DNA from: Oleiharenicola sp.
Lineage (GTDB): Bacteria > Verrucomicrobiota > Verrucomicrobiia > Opitutales > Opitutaceae
NCBI GenBank assembly: GCA_025363455.1
Contig: JANYDW010000052.1
Location: 1 to 64,000, forward strand
Direction: 5' to 3'
Length of the DNA stretch: 64,000 nt
Within the stretch, counting starts at the first letter, position 1. Each line of letters starts with the position of its first letter. The translations under genes and the position numbers were made by a program. Shown here one piece after another: positions 31,676 to 39,621 of the stretch. The notes below the pieces were generated by a model. The model did no database searches. It was given only the letters and a program-made list of their open reading frames with translations, and was not told the DNA's origin.

Positions 31676-33034
31676 CTACACTGCCCGCTTCGTGATGAAC
31701 TCCTTGATCGCTGCAGCTTCCGCCGGCAGCCGGTGCTTGATGATCGGCCGGCTCTTCAGCTCTTCCAGGGCGGGTGCGGTCGGCACCTGGCCGGTGGCCG
31801 CCTGGATTGCGTCGGGGAACTTCGCCGGGTGTGCTGTGGCCAGCACGATGCTTACCCGTTGCGGATTGAGGTCCTTGAAAGCGCAGGCGGTGTGCGGATC
31901 GACGATGTAGCGGTAGCGCTCGTGTACCCGGCGGATGATGTTCGTGATCTCCTCGTCCGTCGCGGAGGACGAGCTGAAGACCGCCTTGTTGAGCAGGTCG
32001 AAGCGGTAGGCGCCGGTCGTCTTGATCTGCGCCATGACCGCACAGACCCGGGTCGGGTTCTCATCCAGCGCGTAGTAGAGGAAGCGCTCGAAGTTCGACG
32101 CCACCTGGATATCCATCGAGGGCGCGAGGCTCGGGTGCACCGGACCGCTGCGATACTCGGCGGTCGTGAACAACCGGTGCAGGATGTCGTTGCGATTCGT
32201 GGCCACTTTGAAGCCCATGATCGGCACGCCCATTTGCTGCAGCAGCCAGCCGGCGAAGACATTGCCGAAATTCCCCGTCGGTACGACGAACTCGACGTTC
32301 AACCGGTCGGACTCGGGCAGCCGCAGCCACGCATAGAGGTAGTAAACCGACTGCGCCAGCACGCGGGCGATGTTGATTGAGTTGACCGCGGAGAGCTGGT
32401 GCTGCGCCGCAAAGGTCTTGTTGGCAAAAATGTCCTTCAGGAGGTGCTGGGCGTCGTCGAAGCTGCCGTCGATGGCGATGGCGTGGACGTTGGCCGCCCC
32501 GGTGCAGGTCATCTGCCGCTCCTGCAGGGGCGAGACGCGACCGTCGGGATAGAGGATGAAAATGGCCGTGCGGGGTTTGCCGAGCAGTCCGTGGATGGCA
32601 GCGGCACCGGTGTCACCCGAGGTGGCGCCGAGCACGTTGATGCTGCGGCCGTTTTGCTCGCACTGCCAGCCGTAGAGGTTGCCGAGCAATTGGAGGGCAA
32701 AATCCTTGAAGGCCAGCGTCGGGCCATGGAACAGCTCTAGAACGTACAACCGGTCGTCAATCTTCCGAAGCGGGGCGATGTCCGGATGCGTGAAGGTCGC
32801 GTAGGACCGGTGGATCAGGCGCTCCAGCACGTCGGTGGGCACATCGGTGGCATACAGCGCCAGAAACTCGCGGCAAAGCTCGGCGTAGCTCAGGTTCTTC
32901 CACGCCGCGAGCCGCGGCGAGATGTCGGGCAGGCTCTCCGGGAGGAACAACCCGCCGTCGGGCGCGAGGCCAATGGCCACTGCCTCGGTGAAGCTGACGG
33001 GGTCGACCTGGCCTCTGGTGGAGATGAATCGCAT
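31676..33034 (-). CDS. thrC: Threonine synthase
   Basis: 452 aa. MRFISTRGQVDPVSFTEAVA and PDGGLFLPESLP are the family start; HGPTLAFKDF carries the PLP lysine (Lys110); LGATSGDTGAAAI and PTGNFGNVFAG bind the cofactor phosphate region. Converts O-phosphohomoserine to threonine. Length matches the class II (yeast/E. coli-like) group. lysC lies upstream on the same strand, consistent with an aspartate-family unit, though a repeat element separates them. Confidence 0.95.
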   Translation of the reverse strand: MRFISTRGQVDPVSFTEAVAIGLAPDGGLFLPESLPDISPRLAAWKNLSYAELCREFLALYATDVPTDVLERLIHRSYATFTHPDIAPLRKIDDRLYVLELFHGPTLAFKDFALQLLGNLYGWQCEQNGRSINVLGATSGDTGAAAIHGLLGKPRTAIFILYPDGRVSPLQERQMTCTGAANVHAIAIDGSFDDAQHLLKDIFANKTFAAQHQLSAVNSINIARVLAQSVYYLYAWLRLPESDRLNVEFVVPTGNFGNVFAGWLLQQMGVPIMGFKVATNRNDILHRLFTTAEYRSGPVHPSLAPSMDIQVASNFERFLYYALDENPTRVCAVMAQIKTTGAYRFDLLNKAVFSSSSATDEEITNIIRRVHERYRYIVDPHTACAFKDLNPQRVSIVLATAHPAKFPDAIQAATGQVPTAPALEELKSRPIIKHRLPAEAAAIKEFITKRAV

Positions 33035-33035
33035 G

Positions 33036-33238
33036 GCAGAAGACAGATGTCAGAAATCAGACGTCAGAGGGAGCTTTTTCCGGATCTTAAGGTAGGGCGC
33101 GACCGCTGGGCGCGCCGTTTGGACATTCGCGGACGGCCCGGCGGTCCGTCCCTACCAGCGCTGCCGCGCTAAGGTCAGAGAAGTGGCGGATCGGGCCTTT
33201 AATCTGTCCCCTAGTTTCTGACATCTGACCTCTCTGCC
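33036..33238. repeat. Compound palindrome between lysC and thrC
   Basis: Outer arms of TCTGAC words: 33036-33070 (CAGATGTCAGAAATCAGACG) and 33204-33238 (TTTCTGACATCTGACCTCTC), inverted and sharing CAGATGTCAGAAA. Inside, 33091-33156 is a family B palindrome (GGTAGGGCGCGACCG ... CGGTCCGTCCCTACC). On the minus strand the left arm abuts the thrC ATG by one base. Confidence 0.8.
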
Positions 33239-34452
33239 TATTTGCTCAGTCCAAAAACCTCGTGCGCGGCACGGGTCGCTTCGTCGGCCTTGGCCCGGTC
33301 GACGGCCACGGTGATCTTGATTTCCGAAGTGCCGATAAGCTGGATGTTGATGCCGGCCTCGCCGAGGGCGGTGAAGAGCGTCGCCGCCACGCCGGCATGC
33401 GTGCGCATGCCGACCCCGACCACCGAGAGCTTGGCGATGTTGTCGAAGGCTTTGACTTCGCCACCACCGAGTTTCTTGAGGACGGCCGGCAGCACCTTGA
33501 CCGCACTCTGGGCGTCGTCACGTTGCACGGTAAAGGTCAGGTCGACGCCACCGGTGTGGGCGACGTTCTGGACGATCATGTCCACGTTGATGCTGGCGTC
33601 GGCCAGCGCCGTGAAGATCGTGGCGGCCGAGGACGGTTTGTCCGGCAGGTTGCTGATGACAACCTTGGCCTGGTCCTTGTCGACTGCGACACCGCGGACG
33701 ACGACTTTTTCCATGTAAGCGACTTCTTCTTTCACGATGGTTCCTGGGTTTTGGTTAAAGCTGCTGCGGACCTCAAAGACGACGCCGTATTTCTTGGCGA
33801 ACTCGACGGAGCGGGACTGCATGACCTTGGAGCCGAGGCTGGCCAGCTCGAGCATCTCGTCGTAGCTGATCTCCTGGATTTTCTTCGCGTTCTTCACGAT
33901 ACGAGGATCGGCGGTGTAGACGCCGTCCACGTCGGTGTAGATCTCGCACTTGTCGGCCTTGCAGGCGGCCGCCAGTGCGATGGCAGTGAGGTCGGAGCCG
34001 CCGCGGCCGAGCGTCGTGATCTGGCCATCCTCGTTGATGCCTTGGAAACCGGCGACGATGACCACCTTGCCATCCTTGAGGTCCTTGAGGATCGGCTTGG
34101 GGTTGATCTTCTTGATCTTGGCCTTGGTGAAGACCTGGTCAGTGAAGATGCCGGCCTGCGCGCCGGTGTAGGAGACCGCGGCCACGCCGACAGCATGGAG
34201 CGCCATCGCGGTGAGCGCGATTGTCTCCTGCTCGCCGATGGCGAGAAGCATGTCCATCTCACGTGTGTCGGGCCGGTCGGTAATGGCTTTGGCCTTGGCG
34301 ATCAGCTCGTTGGTGACGCCGGAGCGGGCCGACACGACCACGACGAGGCTGTGGCCTTCCGCCTGGGATACCTTGATGCGCTGGGCGACGTTCTTGATCC
34401 GGTCGGTGTCGCCGACCGAGGTGCCGCCGTATTTCTGGACGATGAGAGCCAT
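33238..34452 (-). CDS. lysC: Aspartate kinase
   Basis: 404 aa. MALIVQKYGGTSVGD is the kinase start; VVVVSARSGVTNELI and GRGGSDLTAIALAA complete the amino-acid kinase fold. Two ACT domains occupy ~265-404 (VGVGMRTHAGVAATLFTALG), giving feedback control by lysine or threonine as in single-function LysC. Phosphorylates aspartate, first step to lysine, threonine and methionine. Confidence 0.95.
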   Translation of the reverse strand: MALIVQKYGGTSVGDTDRIKNVAQRIKVSQAEGHSLVVVVSARSGVTNELIAKAKAITDRPDTREMDMLLAIGEQETIALTAMALHAVGVAAVSYTGAQAGIFTDQVFTKAKIKKINPKPILKDLKDGKVVIVAGFQGINEDGQITTLGRGGSDLTAIALAAACKADKCEIYTDVDGVYTADPRIVKNAKKIQEISYDEMLELASLGSKVMQSRSVEFAKKYGVVFEVRSSFNQNPGTIVKEEVAYMEKVVVRGVAVDKDQAKVVISNLPDKPSSAATIFTALADASINVDMIVQNVAHTGGVDLTFTVQRDDAQSAVKVLPAVLKKLGGGEVKAFDNIAKLSVVGVGMRTHAGVAATLFTALGEAGINIQLIGTSEIKITVAVDRAKADEATRAAHEVFGLSK

Positions 34453-34559
34453 GGGATTAACCCTTTGTTATTGGCCCGCCGGGACGCGTCTTGGCAAGGC
34501 GCGATTGGCCACCTTGCGTCATATCGCAACCGTTGAACCACTTGCAGCAGGGCTGTACT

Positions 34560-34976
34560 TCAGAGCAGAAGCTTGCCGCCGGCCTTCTGCATCGCCTTGC
34601 GCAGCGAGCCATCCAACGTCGCCAGCGGCAGTCCCCGCCGCAAAGCCAATTCCAAGTAGGCTGCGTCGTAAACCGTCAACCCGTAGCTTTCAGCAAAGGA
34701 CAAGGTCTTGGACCAAGCCACGGCCATTGTCTCGGAATCCACCTCGATATCGTAAACGGCCAAAGCAGATAGAAATTGCTCGATGCCCGCTTTGTCGATG
34801 CGGCCCTTGCGTTGGGCCCCAAGGAGCACATTGCCCAACTCCAGATGCCAGAGCGCCGGCACCCGCGCCTTGGCCCCGGCAGCAAGACGGTCGAGCAACG
34901 CATCCGTCTCCGGCGTCGCCTCGGACGCGAACACCCAGGGAATGGTCGCGGAGCAATCGAGGACGAATTCCTTCAT
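34560..34976 (-). CDS. PIN-domain ribonuclease toxin, VapC-like
   Basis: 138 aa. Acidic residues of the PIN active site are Asp7 (FVLDCSA), Glu46 (LELGN), Asp104 (TVYDAAYLELA) and Asp122 (LATLDGSL). VapC toxins cut tRNA or rRNA. Its start overlaps the antitoxin stop by 4 nt. Name by fold only. Confidence 0.88.
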   Translation of the reverse strand: MKEFVLDCSATIPWVFASEATPETDALLDRLAAGAKARVPALWHLELGNVLLGAQRKGRIDKAGIEQFLSALAVYDIEVDSETMAVAWSKTLSFAESYGLTVYDAAYLELALRRGLPLATLDGSLRKAMQKAGGKLLL

Positions 34977-35224
34977 TTGCGCCCCGCGTCAATCAAGGTG
35001 CGCACCGAAAGTCCCTTGAGACTGTAGCGCTGGCTCAGGGCCCGCAATTCCGCCGTGGCCTTCTTCCGCCGGTCCTTGGTCTGGGCGACGGCGGGGACCA
35101 GCCGGGCCACGGGCCGATTGTGCTTCGTAATTGTGATCTCCGCCCCACGCCCCACCCGCTCCAACAGCTCGGAGAACTTGTTCTTGGCCTCGAAGGCCCC
35201 CAGGGCGGTGTCGTGGGTTTTCAT
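34973..35224 (-). CDS. Phd/YefM-type antitoxin
   Basis: 83 aa. GAFEAKNKFSELLERVGRGA and ITKHNRPVARLVP are the Phd/YefM DNA-binding fold; the C-terminal half (ALSQRYSLKGLSVRTLIDAG) should wrap the toxin. First gene of the pair and likely repressor of it. The ATG is directly preceded by two direct repeats. Confidence 0.88.
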   Translation of the reverse strand: MKTHDTALGAFEAKNKFSELLERVGRGAEITITKHNRPVARLVPAVAQTKDRRKKATAELRALSQRYSLKGLSVRTLIDAGRK

Positions 35225-35227
35225 GAG

Positions 35228-35247
35228 AACAGGCTAGAATAACAGGC
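35228..35247 (-). promoter_or_regulatory. Direct repeats ahead of the antitoxin gene, candidate operator
   Basis: AACAGGC occurs twice, 13 nt apart, just upstream of the antitoxin start; a TTGACA-like -35 hexamer lies further out on the minus strand (near 35250-35260). Operator role is inferred from position. Confidence 0.4.
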
Positions 35248-35330
35248 CTGATTGTCAAGGTCTTGGACCGGGCTCCTTCTGCACGAAATCGCAAACCACA
35301 AAGCCAGATCCAATTTGCTTGGCCTGAACA

Positions 35331-35936
35331 TTACTTGCCGGGAACTCCGTTTATTTTCCTGAAGCGGTCTGACACTATTCGATTTCCGTGATCGTTGAGT
35401 AGGGCAAAGGAATATATTTCACGATCAAACCCGTTTACTGCACGATATTTGAATAGCCCATTGCTTATCACCCAATGTTCTTGGTCAAGAAAAGTGTAAT
35501 TTTCCGGAAAGGGCTCATCCGTTGCCAGAAAAGCGATCTCATATTCACCGCCTCCACCGTCGGGAGGATTATACTGCATCAGATATCCTTGATCTACCTT
35601 TTGGATAAGCTGCATATAACATAGACAGTATAGCGTCGAGGATGGGCACCGTTCACCCATTGCTATGGAAACTTTGTTGAGATAATAAAATAGCGTGACT
35701 CGCCCAAAAGGTGTCTCGTTTATGATTTTGTCGAAAATATCCTGTTGGGCAGGAGTTAATGGAGCATATCGTGGCTTCTCTTTTATACCCGCTTCTTTTG
35801 TAGAATTAGTCGCGATATCGACTGGCTTATGTGCCACGGCTTCTGCCTTATTTTGCTCCTTCTTATTTTCAATAAATACGAAGAACAAAGCCACGACAAT
35901 GAAAACGGCAAAGATGGATGCGTAAGCTCTTTTCAC
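35331..35936 (-). CDS. Hypothetical membrane-anchored protein
   Basis: 201 aa from a GTG (VKRAYASIFAVF), with an in-frame TTG 45 nt further upstream as an alternative. One N-terminal helix (ASIFAVFIVVALFFVFI), then a Lys/Glu-rich linker and a C-terminal domain with paired Cys (YCLCYM) and a GGGGEYEIAFL turn. No family recognised. The gene is clearly more AT-rich than its neighbours, which suggests recent acquisition. It lies downstream of plsY on the same strand by 94 nt. Confidence 0.65.
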   Translation of the reverse strand: MKRAYASIFAVFIVVALFFVFIENKKEQNKAEAVAHKPVDIATNSTKEAGIKEKPRYAPLTPAQQDIFDKIINETPFGRVTLFYYLNKVSIAMGERCPSSTLYCLCYMQLIQKVDQGYLMQYNPPDGGGGEYEIAFLATDEPFPENYTFLDQEHWVISNGLFKYRAVNGFDREIYSFALLNDHGNRIVSDRFRKINGVPGK

Positions 35937-36030
35937 GCAAGCAGCGTGGTCGATCAGGATTTTTATGCAAGGGGTGAGCAAACAGGGTCTGGCTTTGTGC
36001 TTGTTGGCTCAAGCGAAGGCGGCGCCAACT

Positions 36031-36666
36031 TTACCCCGGCGGCTTCTTCGCGAACTTCGCTTCCGTGCCGGCCATGAGCCGCTTGATGTTCTCCCGGTGG
36101 CGCACGATCACGAACAGGCCGATGGCCGTGGCCACCAGGTTGAACGGCAGCGGGTTGCCCCGCAGCCAGCTGGCCGTCGGCACCGCCACGGCTGCCAGCA
36201 CGGAACCCAGCGACACATAGCGCGTCAAAGCGAAGGTCACGATCCACACCACCGCGCCCACGAGGCAGGCGACCGGCATCAGGACCACGAGGCCGCCGGC
36301 GGCGGTGGCCACGCCCTTCCCACCCTTGAACTTGGTGAAGACCGAAAACGAGTGGCCCAACACGGCGGCGATGACGCCGACCAGGCCCAGCAGGCGTTCC
36401 TCGGGCAACACGATGCCCGGGATCAGCGGCCAGCCGGCCGCCAGCGCGCCTTTCACGGCATCGAGGACGAAGACCAAGTTGCCGGCGCGCTTGCCCTTGG
36501 CGCCGAACTTCTCACCCAGTACCCGCTTGACGTTGGTGGCGCCGGGATTGCCGCTGCCCTCCTTGAAAATATCAACGCCGTGCGCCCGCGCGACGACATA
36601 GCCGAAAGGCAGTGACCCGAGCAAATAACCGATGAGAGCGGCAGCGAAGAACCAAACAGGTGACAT
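36031..36666 (-). CDS. plsY: Glycerol-3-phosphate acyltransferase PlsY
   Basis: 211 aa, about five membrane helices. GSLPFGYVVARA, the motif SGNPGATNVKR and KGGKGVATAAG are the three PlsY signatures. Transfers acyl from acyl-phosphate to glycerol-3-phosphate, first step of phospholipid synthesis. Start overlaps the serA stop by one base (TGATG), so translation is coupled. Confidence 0.94.
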   Translation of the reverse strand: MSPVWFFAAALIGYLLGSLPFGYVVARAHGVDIFKEGSGNPGATNVKRVLGEKFGAKGKRAGNLVFVLDAVKGALAAGWPLIPGIVLPEERLLGLVGVIAAVLGHSFSVFTKFKGGKGVATAAGGLVVLMPVACLVGAVVWIVTFALTRYVSLGSVLAAVAVPTASWLRGNPLPFNLVATAIGLFVIVRHRENIKRLMAGTEAKFAKKPPG

Positions 36667-38255
36667 CAGAGGTTGACGACCAGAGCCTGTTTGATGGCTC
36701 GATGGCTGGTCAACTCCTTAAGGGCCGCCTCTGACGGGGCACTGTCGAGATTTAACACACAGAGGGCGATGCCGCCGGCGTTGTTACGGCTCAGTGACAT
36801 CGCGGCGATGTTCACCTTGTCCTTGCCGAGCAGCGTGCCGACCATGCCGATGATGCCCGGTTCGTCATGGTTCTCATAGACGAGCAGCACGCCCTTCGGC
36901 TCAGCCTCGACCTCGCGACCGTTGAGGGCGACAAGGCGCGGGCTGCTGGCTTTGCCGAGCAGCGTGCCCGTGGCCGAAAAGACCGCGCCCTTGGCCGTGA
37001 CGGCCTCCACCAGCATCAGCTCGGTGTAGTCGGTCTCGACGCTGGATTTCACGATCTCCACCTGCACGCCAAGCCGGTCCATGATGAACGGGGCGTTGAT
37101 GTAATTCAGGCTCTCGCCGCTGATGCGGCTGAGGAAACCGCGCTGGATGGCGCGGATGACGGCATTCGCGTCGAGCTCGAGAAGCTTGCCCCAATAAGTG
37201 ATGCGCAGCTTCTCGACGCGATCGGTCGCGAGTTGTTGCACGAGCGTGCCGAGCTTGGAGCCGAGCTCGAGGTAGGGCCCGATAACCTTGAGGGTCGCGG
37301 CGTCGAGCGCAGGCATGTTGACCGCGTTGCGGATGACACCGCCGCTAAGCACGTCGGCGATCTGCTCGGCGACCTCCACGCCCACGGCGTCCTGGGCCTC
37401 CGCCGTCGAGGCTCCGAGGTGCGGCGTGAGGGAGACATTGGGAAACTTGCGGAGCTCGCTGTCGGCGGCGAGAGGCTCCTCCTCGAACACGTCAAGGCCG
37501 GCGGCCGCGACGTGGCCGGACTTGAGGCCGGCGATGAGAGCCGCCTCCTTGATGATGCCGCCCCGGGCGCAGTTGAAGAGCCGCACGCCCTTCTTGCACT
37601 TCGCCAGTGCGGTCTCGTCGATCATGTATTGGGTCTGATCGGTCAGCGGCATGTGCACCGTGATGTAGTCCGCCTTGGCGAGTAGTTCGTCGAGCGTGAC
37701 CGCCTCGATCTGCATGGCCTTGGCACGGGCGGGAGCCAGGTAGGGGTCGAAGGCCACGACGGTCATGCCGAAGGCCTGGGCGCGCTTGGCGACCTCGGTG
37801 CCGATGCGGCCGAGGCCGACAATGCCGAGAGTCTTCTTGAAGAGCTCAATGCCGGAGAAGTTCTTCCGGTCCCACTTGCCGTCGCGCATGGAAGCGGCGG
37901 CCTGGGGCACCGGGCGTGCGCCGCAGAGGATATGCGTAAACGTGAGCTCGGCCGTCGCCACCGTGTTGCCCGAGGGCGTGTTCATCACGATGACGCCACG
38001 CTCGGTGGCGGCATCGACGTCGACATTATCCACGCCCACTCCGGCGCGACCCACGACCTTGAGCAGAGGCGCCGCGGCAATCACCTCGGCGGTGATCTTG
38101 GTCTCGGAACGCACGGCGATGGCGTGCACGTCCTTGACCAGCTCCAGCACCTTGGCCGGAGACGAGCCATAGGCCTCGACTACTTCAAAGCCCTTCTGCG
38201 CGCGCAGGTAGGCAACTCCCTTGGGTGAGATCTTGTCGGCGACGAGGATTTTCAT
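36666..38255 (-). CDS. serA: D-3-phosphoglycerate dehydrogenase
   Basis: 529 aa from ATG MKILVADKISPKG. NAD-binding GLGRIGTEVAKRA, catalytic Arg/Glu/His region NCARGGIIKEAAL and TPHLGASTAEAQ; an ASB domain (~320-450) and a C-terminal ACT domain (VGTLLGKDKVNIAAMSL) mark the long form. Oxidises 3-phosphoglycerate, first step of serine synthesis, usually inhibited by serine at the ACT domain. Coupled to plsY downstream. Confidence 0.95.
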   Translation of the reverse strand: MKILVADKISPKGVAYLRAQKGFEVVEAYGSSPAKVLELVKDVHAIAVRSETKITAEVIAAAPLLKVVGRAGVGVDNVDVDAATERGVIVMNTPSGNTVATAELTFTHILCGARPVPQAAASMRDGKWDRKNFSGIELFKKTLGIVGLGRIGTEVAKRAQAFGMTVVAFDPYLAPARAKAMQIEAVTLDELLAKADYITVHMPLTDQTQYMIDETALAKCKKGVRLFNCARGGIIKEAALIAGLKSGHVAAAGLDVFEEEPLAADSELRKFPNVSLTPHLGASTAEAQDAVGVEVAEQIADVLSGGVIRNAVNMPALDAATLKVIGPYLELGSKLGTLVQQLATDRVEKLRITYWGKLLELDANAVIRAIQRGFLSRISGESLNYINAPFIMDRLGVQVEIVKSSVETDYTELMLVEAVTAKGAVFSATGTLLGKASSPRLVALNGREVEAEPKGVLLVYENHDEPGIIGMVGTLLGKDKVNIAAMSLSRNNAGGIALCVLNLDSAPSEAALKELTSHRAIKQALVVNL

Positions 38256-38353
38256 GGAAACTGCCAAAAAAGCAGTTCCCGGGCCGAAAAGGCAATCCCG
38301 CAGGCAAATTTTCCTGTCAGAACGGGCGGATAATTATGACAGTTCACGTGAAC

Positions 38354-38427
38354 AGTAGGGCGGGACCGCTGATCCCGCCAAGTTGCAACATGTTCCAAGA
38401 GGCGGGATCAGCGACCCCGCCCTACAG
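38354..38427. repeat. Palindromic repeat family B, between OYE and serA genes
   Basis: AGTAGGGCGGGACCGCTGAT + CCCGCC and GGCGGGATCAGCGACCCCGC + CCTAC are inverted around ~21 nt. It lies 5 nt past the OYE stop and ~100 nt before serA on the minus strand. Confidence 0.8.
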
Positions 38428-38432
38428 TGATT

Positions 38433-39488
38433 TCAAGCCACCAAAGTCGGATAGTCCGTATACCCGACATGATTGCCGCCGTAGAAGGTCGCGGGCACCG
38501 CCGCATTGAGCGGGGCGCCGTATTCGAGCCGACGCGGCAGGTCGGGGTTGGCGATGAAGAGCTTGCCCCAGGCAACTGCGTCAGCCTCGCCCGCAGCCAC
38601 GACGGCCAATCCCGACTCGGGCGTGAAGCCTTCGTTGGCAATATAGACACCGCCAAAAGCCCTTTTCAGCTCCGGCCCGAACCGCGGCGCGCCGAGCGAC
38701 TCGCGGGCGCAGAGAAAAGCGATTTTCCGCCGGCCAAGTTCCCTCGCCAGATACCCGAAGGTCGCGGCCGGATTGCTGTCCTTGATGCCGTGCGAGCCAC
38801 CGCGCGGCGCGATGTGATAGCCGACGCGGTCGGCACCCCAGACCGCGATGGCAGCATCGGTGACCTCGAGCGCCAGCCGTGCGCGGTTCTCGATCGGGCC
38901 GCCGTAGCCGTCGGTGCGTACATTGGAGCCGTCCTGCAGGAACTGGTCGATCAGGTACCCGTTGGCTCCGTGAATCTCGACGCCCTCGAACCCCGCCCGC
39001 ATCGCGTTTTCCGCTCCGCGACGGAAAGCGGCCACAACGCCGGGCAACTCGGCGAGTTCCAACGCGCGCGGCACGACAAACGGCCGTTCCGGGCGCACCC
39101 CACTCACGTGCCCGGTCGCGGCGATCGGACTGGACGAGACGGGCAGGGCGCCGTTCAGATAGTAGGGATCTGAGATACGTCCGACATGCCAGAGCTGGAG
39201 AATCATTCGGCCGCCGGCCTCATGGACGGCTGCGGTGATTTTCTTCCAACCGGCCACCTGGTCATCCGTCCAGATGCCCGGCGTGTCCGAATAACCCACG
39301 CCCATCGAGTCAACGGCGGTGGCTTCTGTCAGGATCAGTCCCGCCGAGGCCCGCTGCACGTAATACTCCTTCATCAGGTCGTTCGGCACGCGCCCGGCGG
39401 AGGCGCGACACCGCGTGAGCGGCGCCATGATGATGCGGTTCGGCAGCGTGAGCGCGCCGACGCGGAGCGGAGTGTGCAGTTGAGACAT
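38433..39488 (-). CDS. Old Yellow Enzyme family NADH:flavin oxidoreductase, NemA-like
   Basis: 351 aa from ATG MSQLHTPLRVGALTL. FMN TIM barrel with APLTRCRA, LILTEATAVDSMGVGY, LQLWHVGRIS and the substrate-binding HGANGYLIDQFL; DGYGGPIENRARL and a late GGVYIANEGFT complete the phosphate site. Reduces activated C=C bonds or nitro groups; natural substrate unknown. Closest in style to N-ethylmaleimide/xenobiotic reductases. Confidence 0.92.
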   Translation of the reverse strand: MSQLHTPLRVGALTLPNRIIMAPLTRCRASAGRVPNDLMKEYYVQRASAGLILTEATAVDSMGVGYSDTPGIWTDDQVAGWKKITAAVHEAGGRMILQLWHVGRISDPYYLNGALPVSSSPIAATGHVSGVRPERPFVVPRALELAELPGVVAAFRRGAENAMRAGFEGVEIHGANGYLIDQFLQDGSNVRTDGYGGPIENRARLALEVTDAAIAVWGADRVGYHIAPRGGSHGIKDSNPAATFGYLARELGRRKIAFLCARESLGAPRFGPELKRAFGGVYIANEGFTPESGLAVVAAGEADAVAWGKLFIANPDLPRRLEYGAPLNAAVPATFYGGNHVGYTDYPTLVA

Positions 39489-39554
39489 GGGCGTGTAGAT
39501 AGCCAGCCGCGCCCGCTTCGCAACCGGTCGCGCAGGATTTCCGGAATTCACTTA

Positions 39555-39620
39555 CTGTAGCGGCGCTCAATGAGCGCCGTTTCGCGAACATCGGCGCTAT
39601 ACCATAGACCGACGCTACAG
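39555..39620. repeat. CTGTAGCGGCGCTC palindrome, copy 2
   Basis: CTGTAGCGGCGCTCAATGAG + CGCCG and CGGCGCTATACC ... CCGACGCTACAG are loosely inverted. It separates the divergently placed OYE start region from the prolyl oligopeptidase stop by 1-2 nt. Confidence 0.65.
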
Positions 39621-39621
39621 C

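Noticed and set aside
33262-34536. Plus-strand frame opposite lysC
   Set aside because: Shadow of aspartate kinase; Asp/Gly/Val-rich without motifs.
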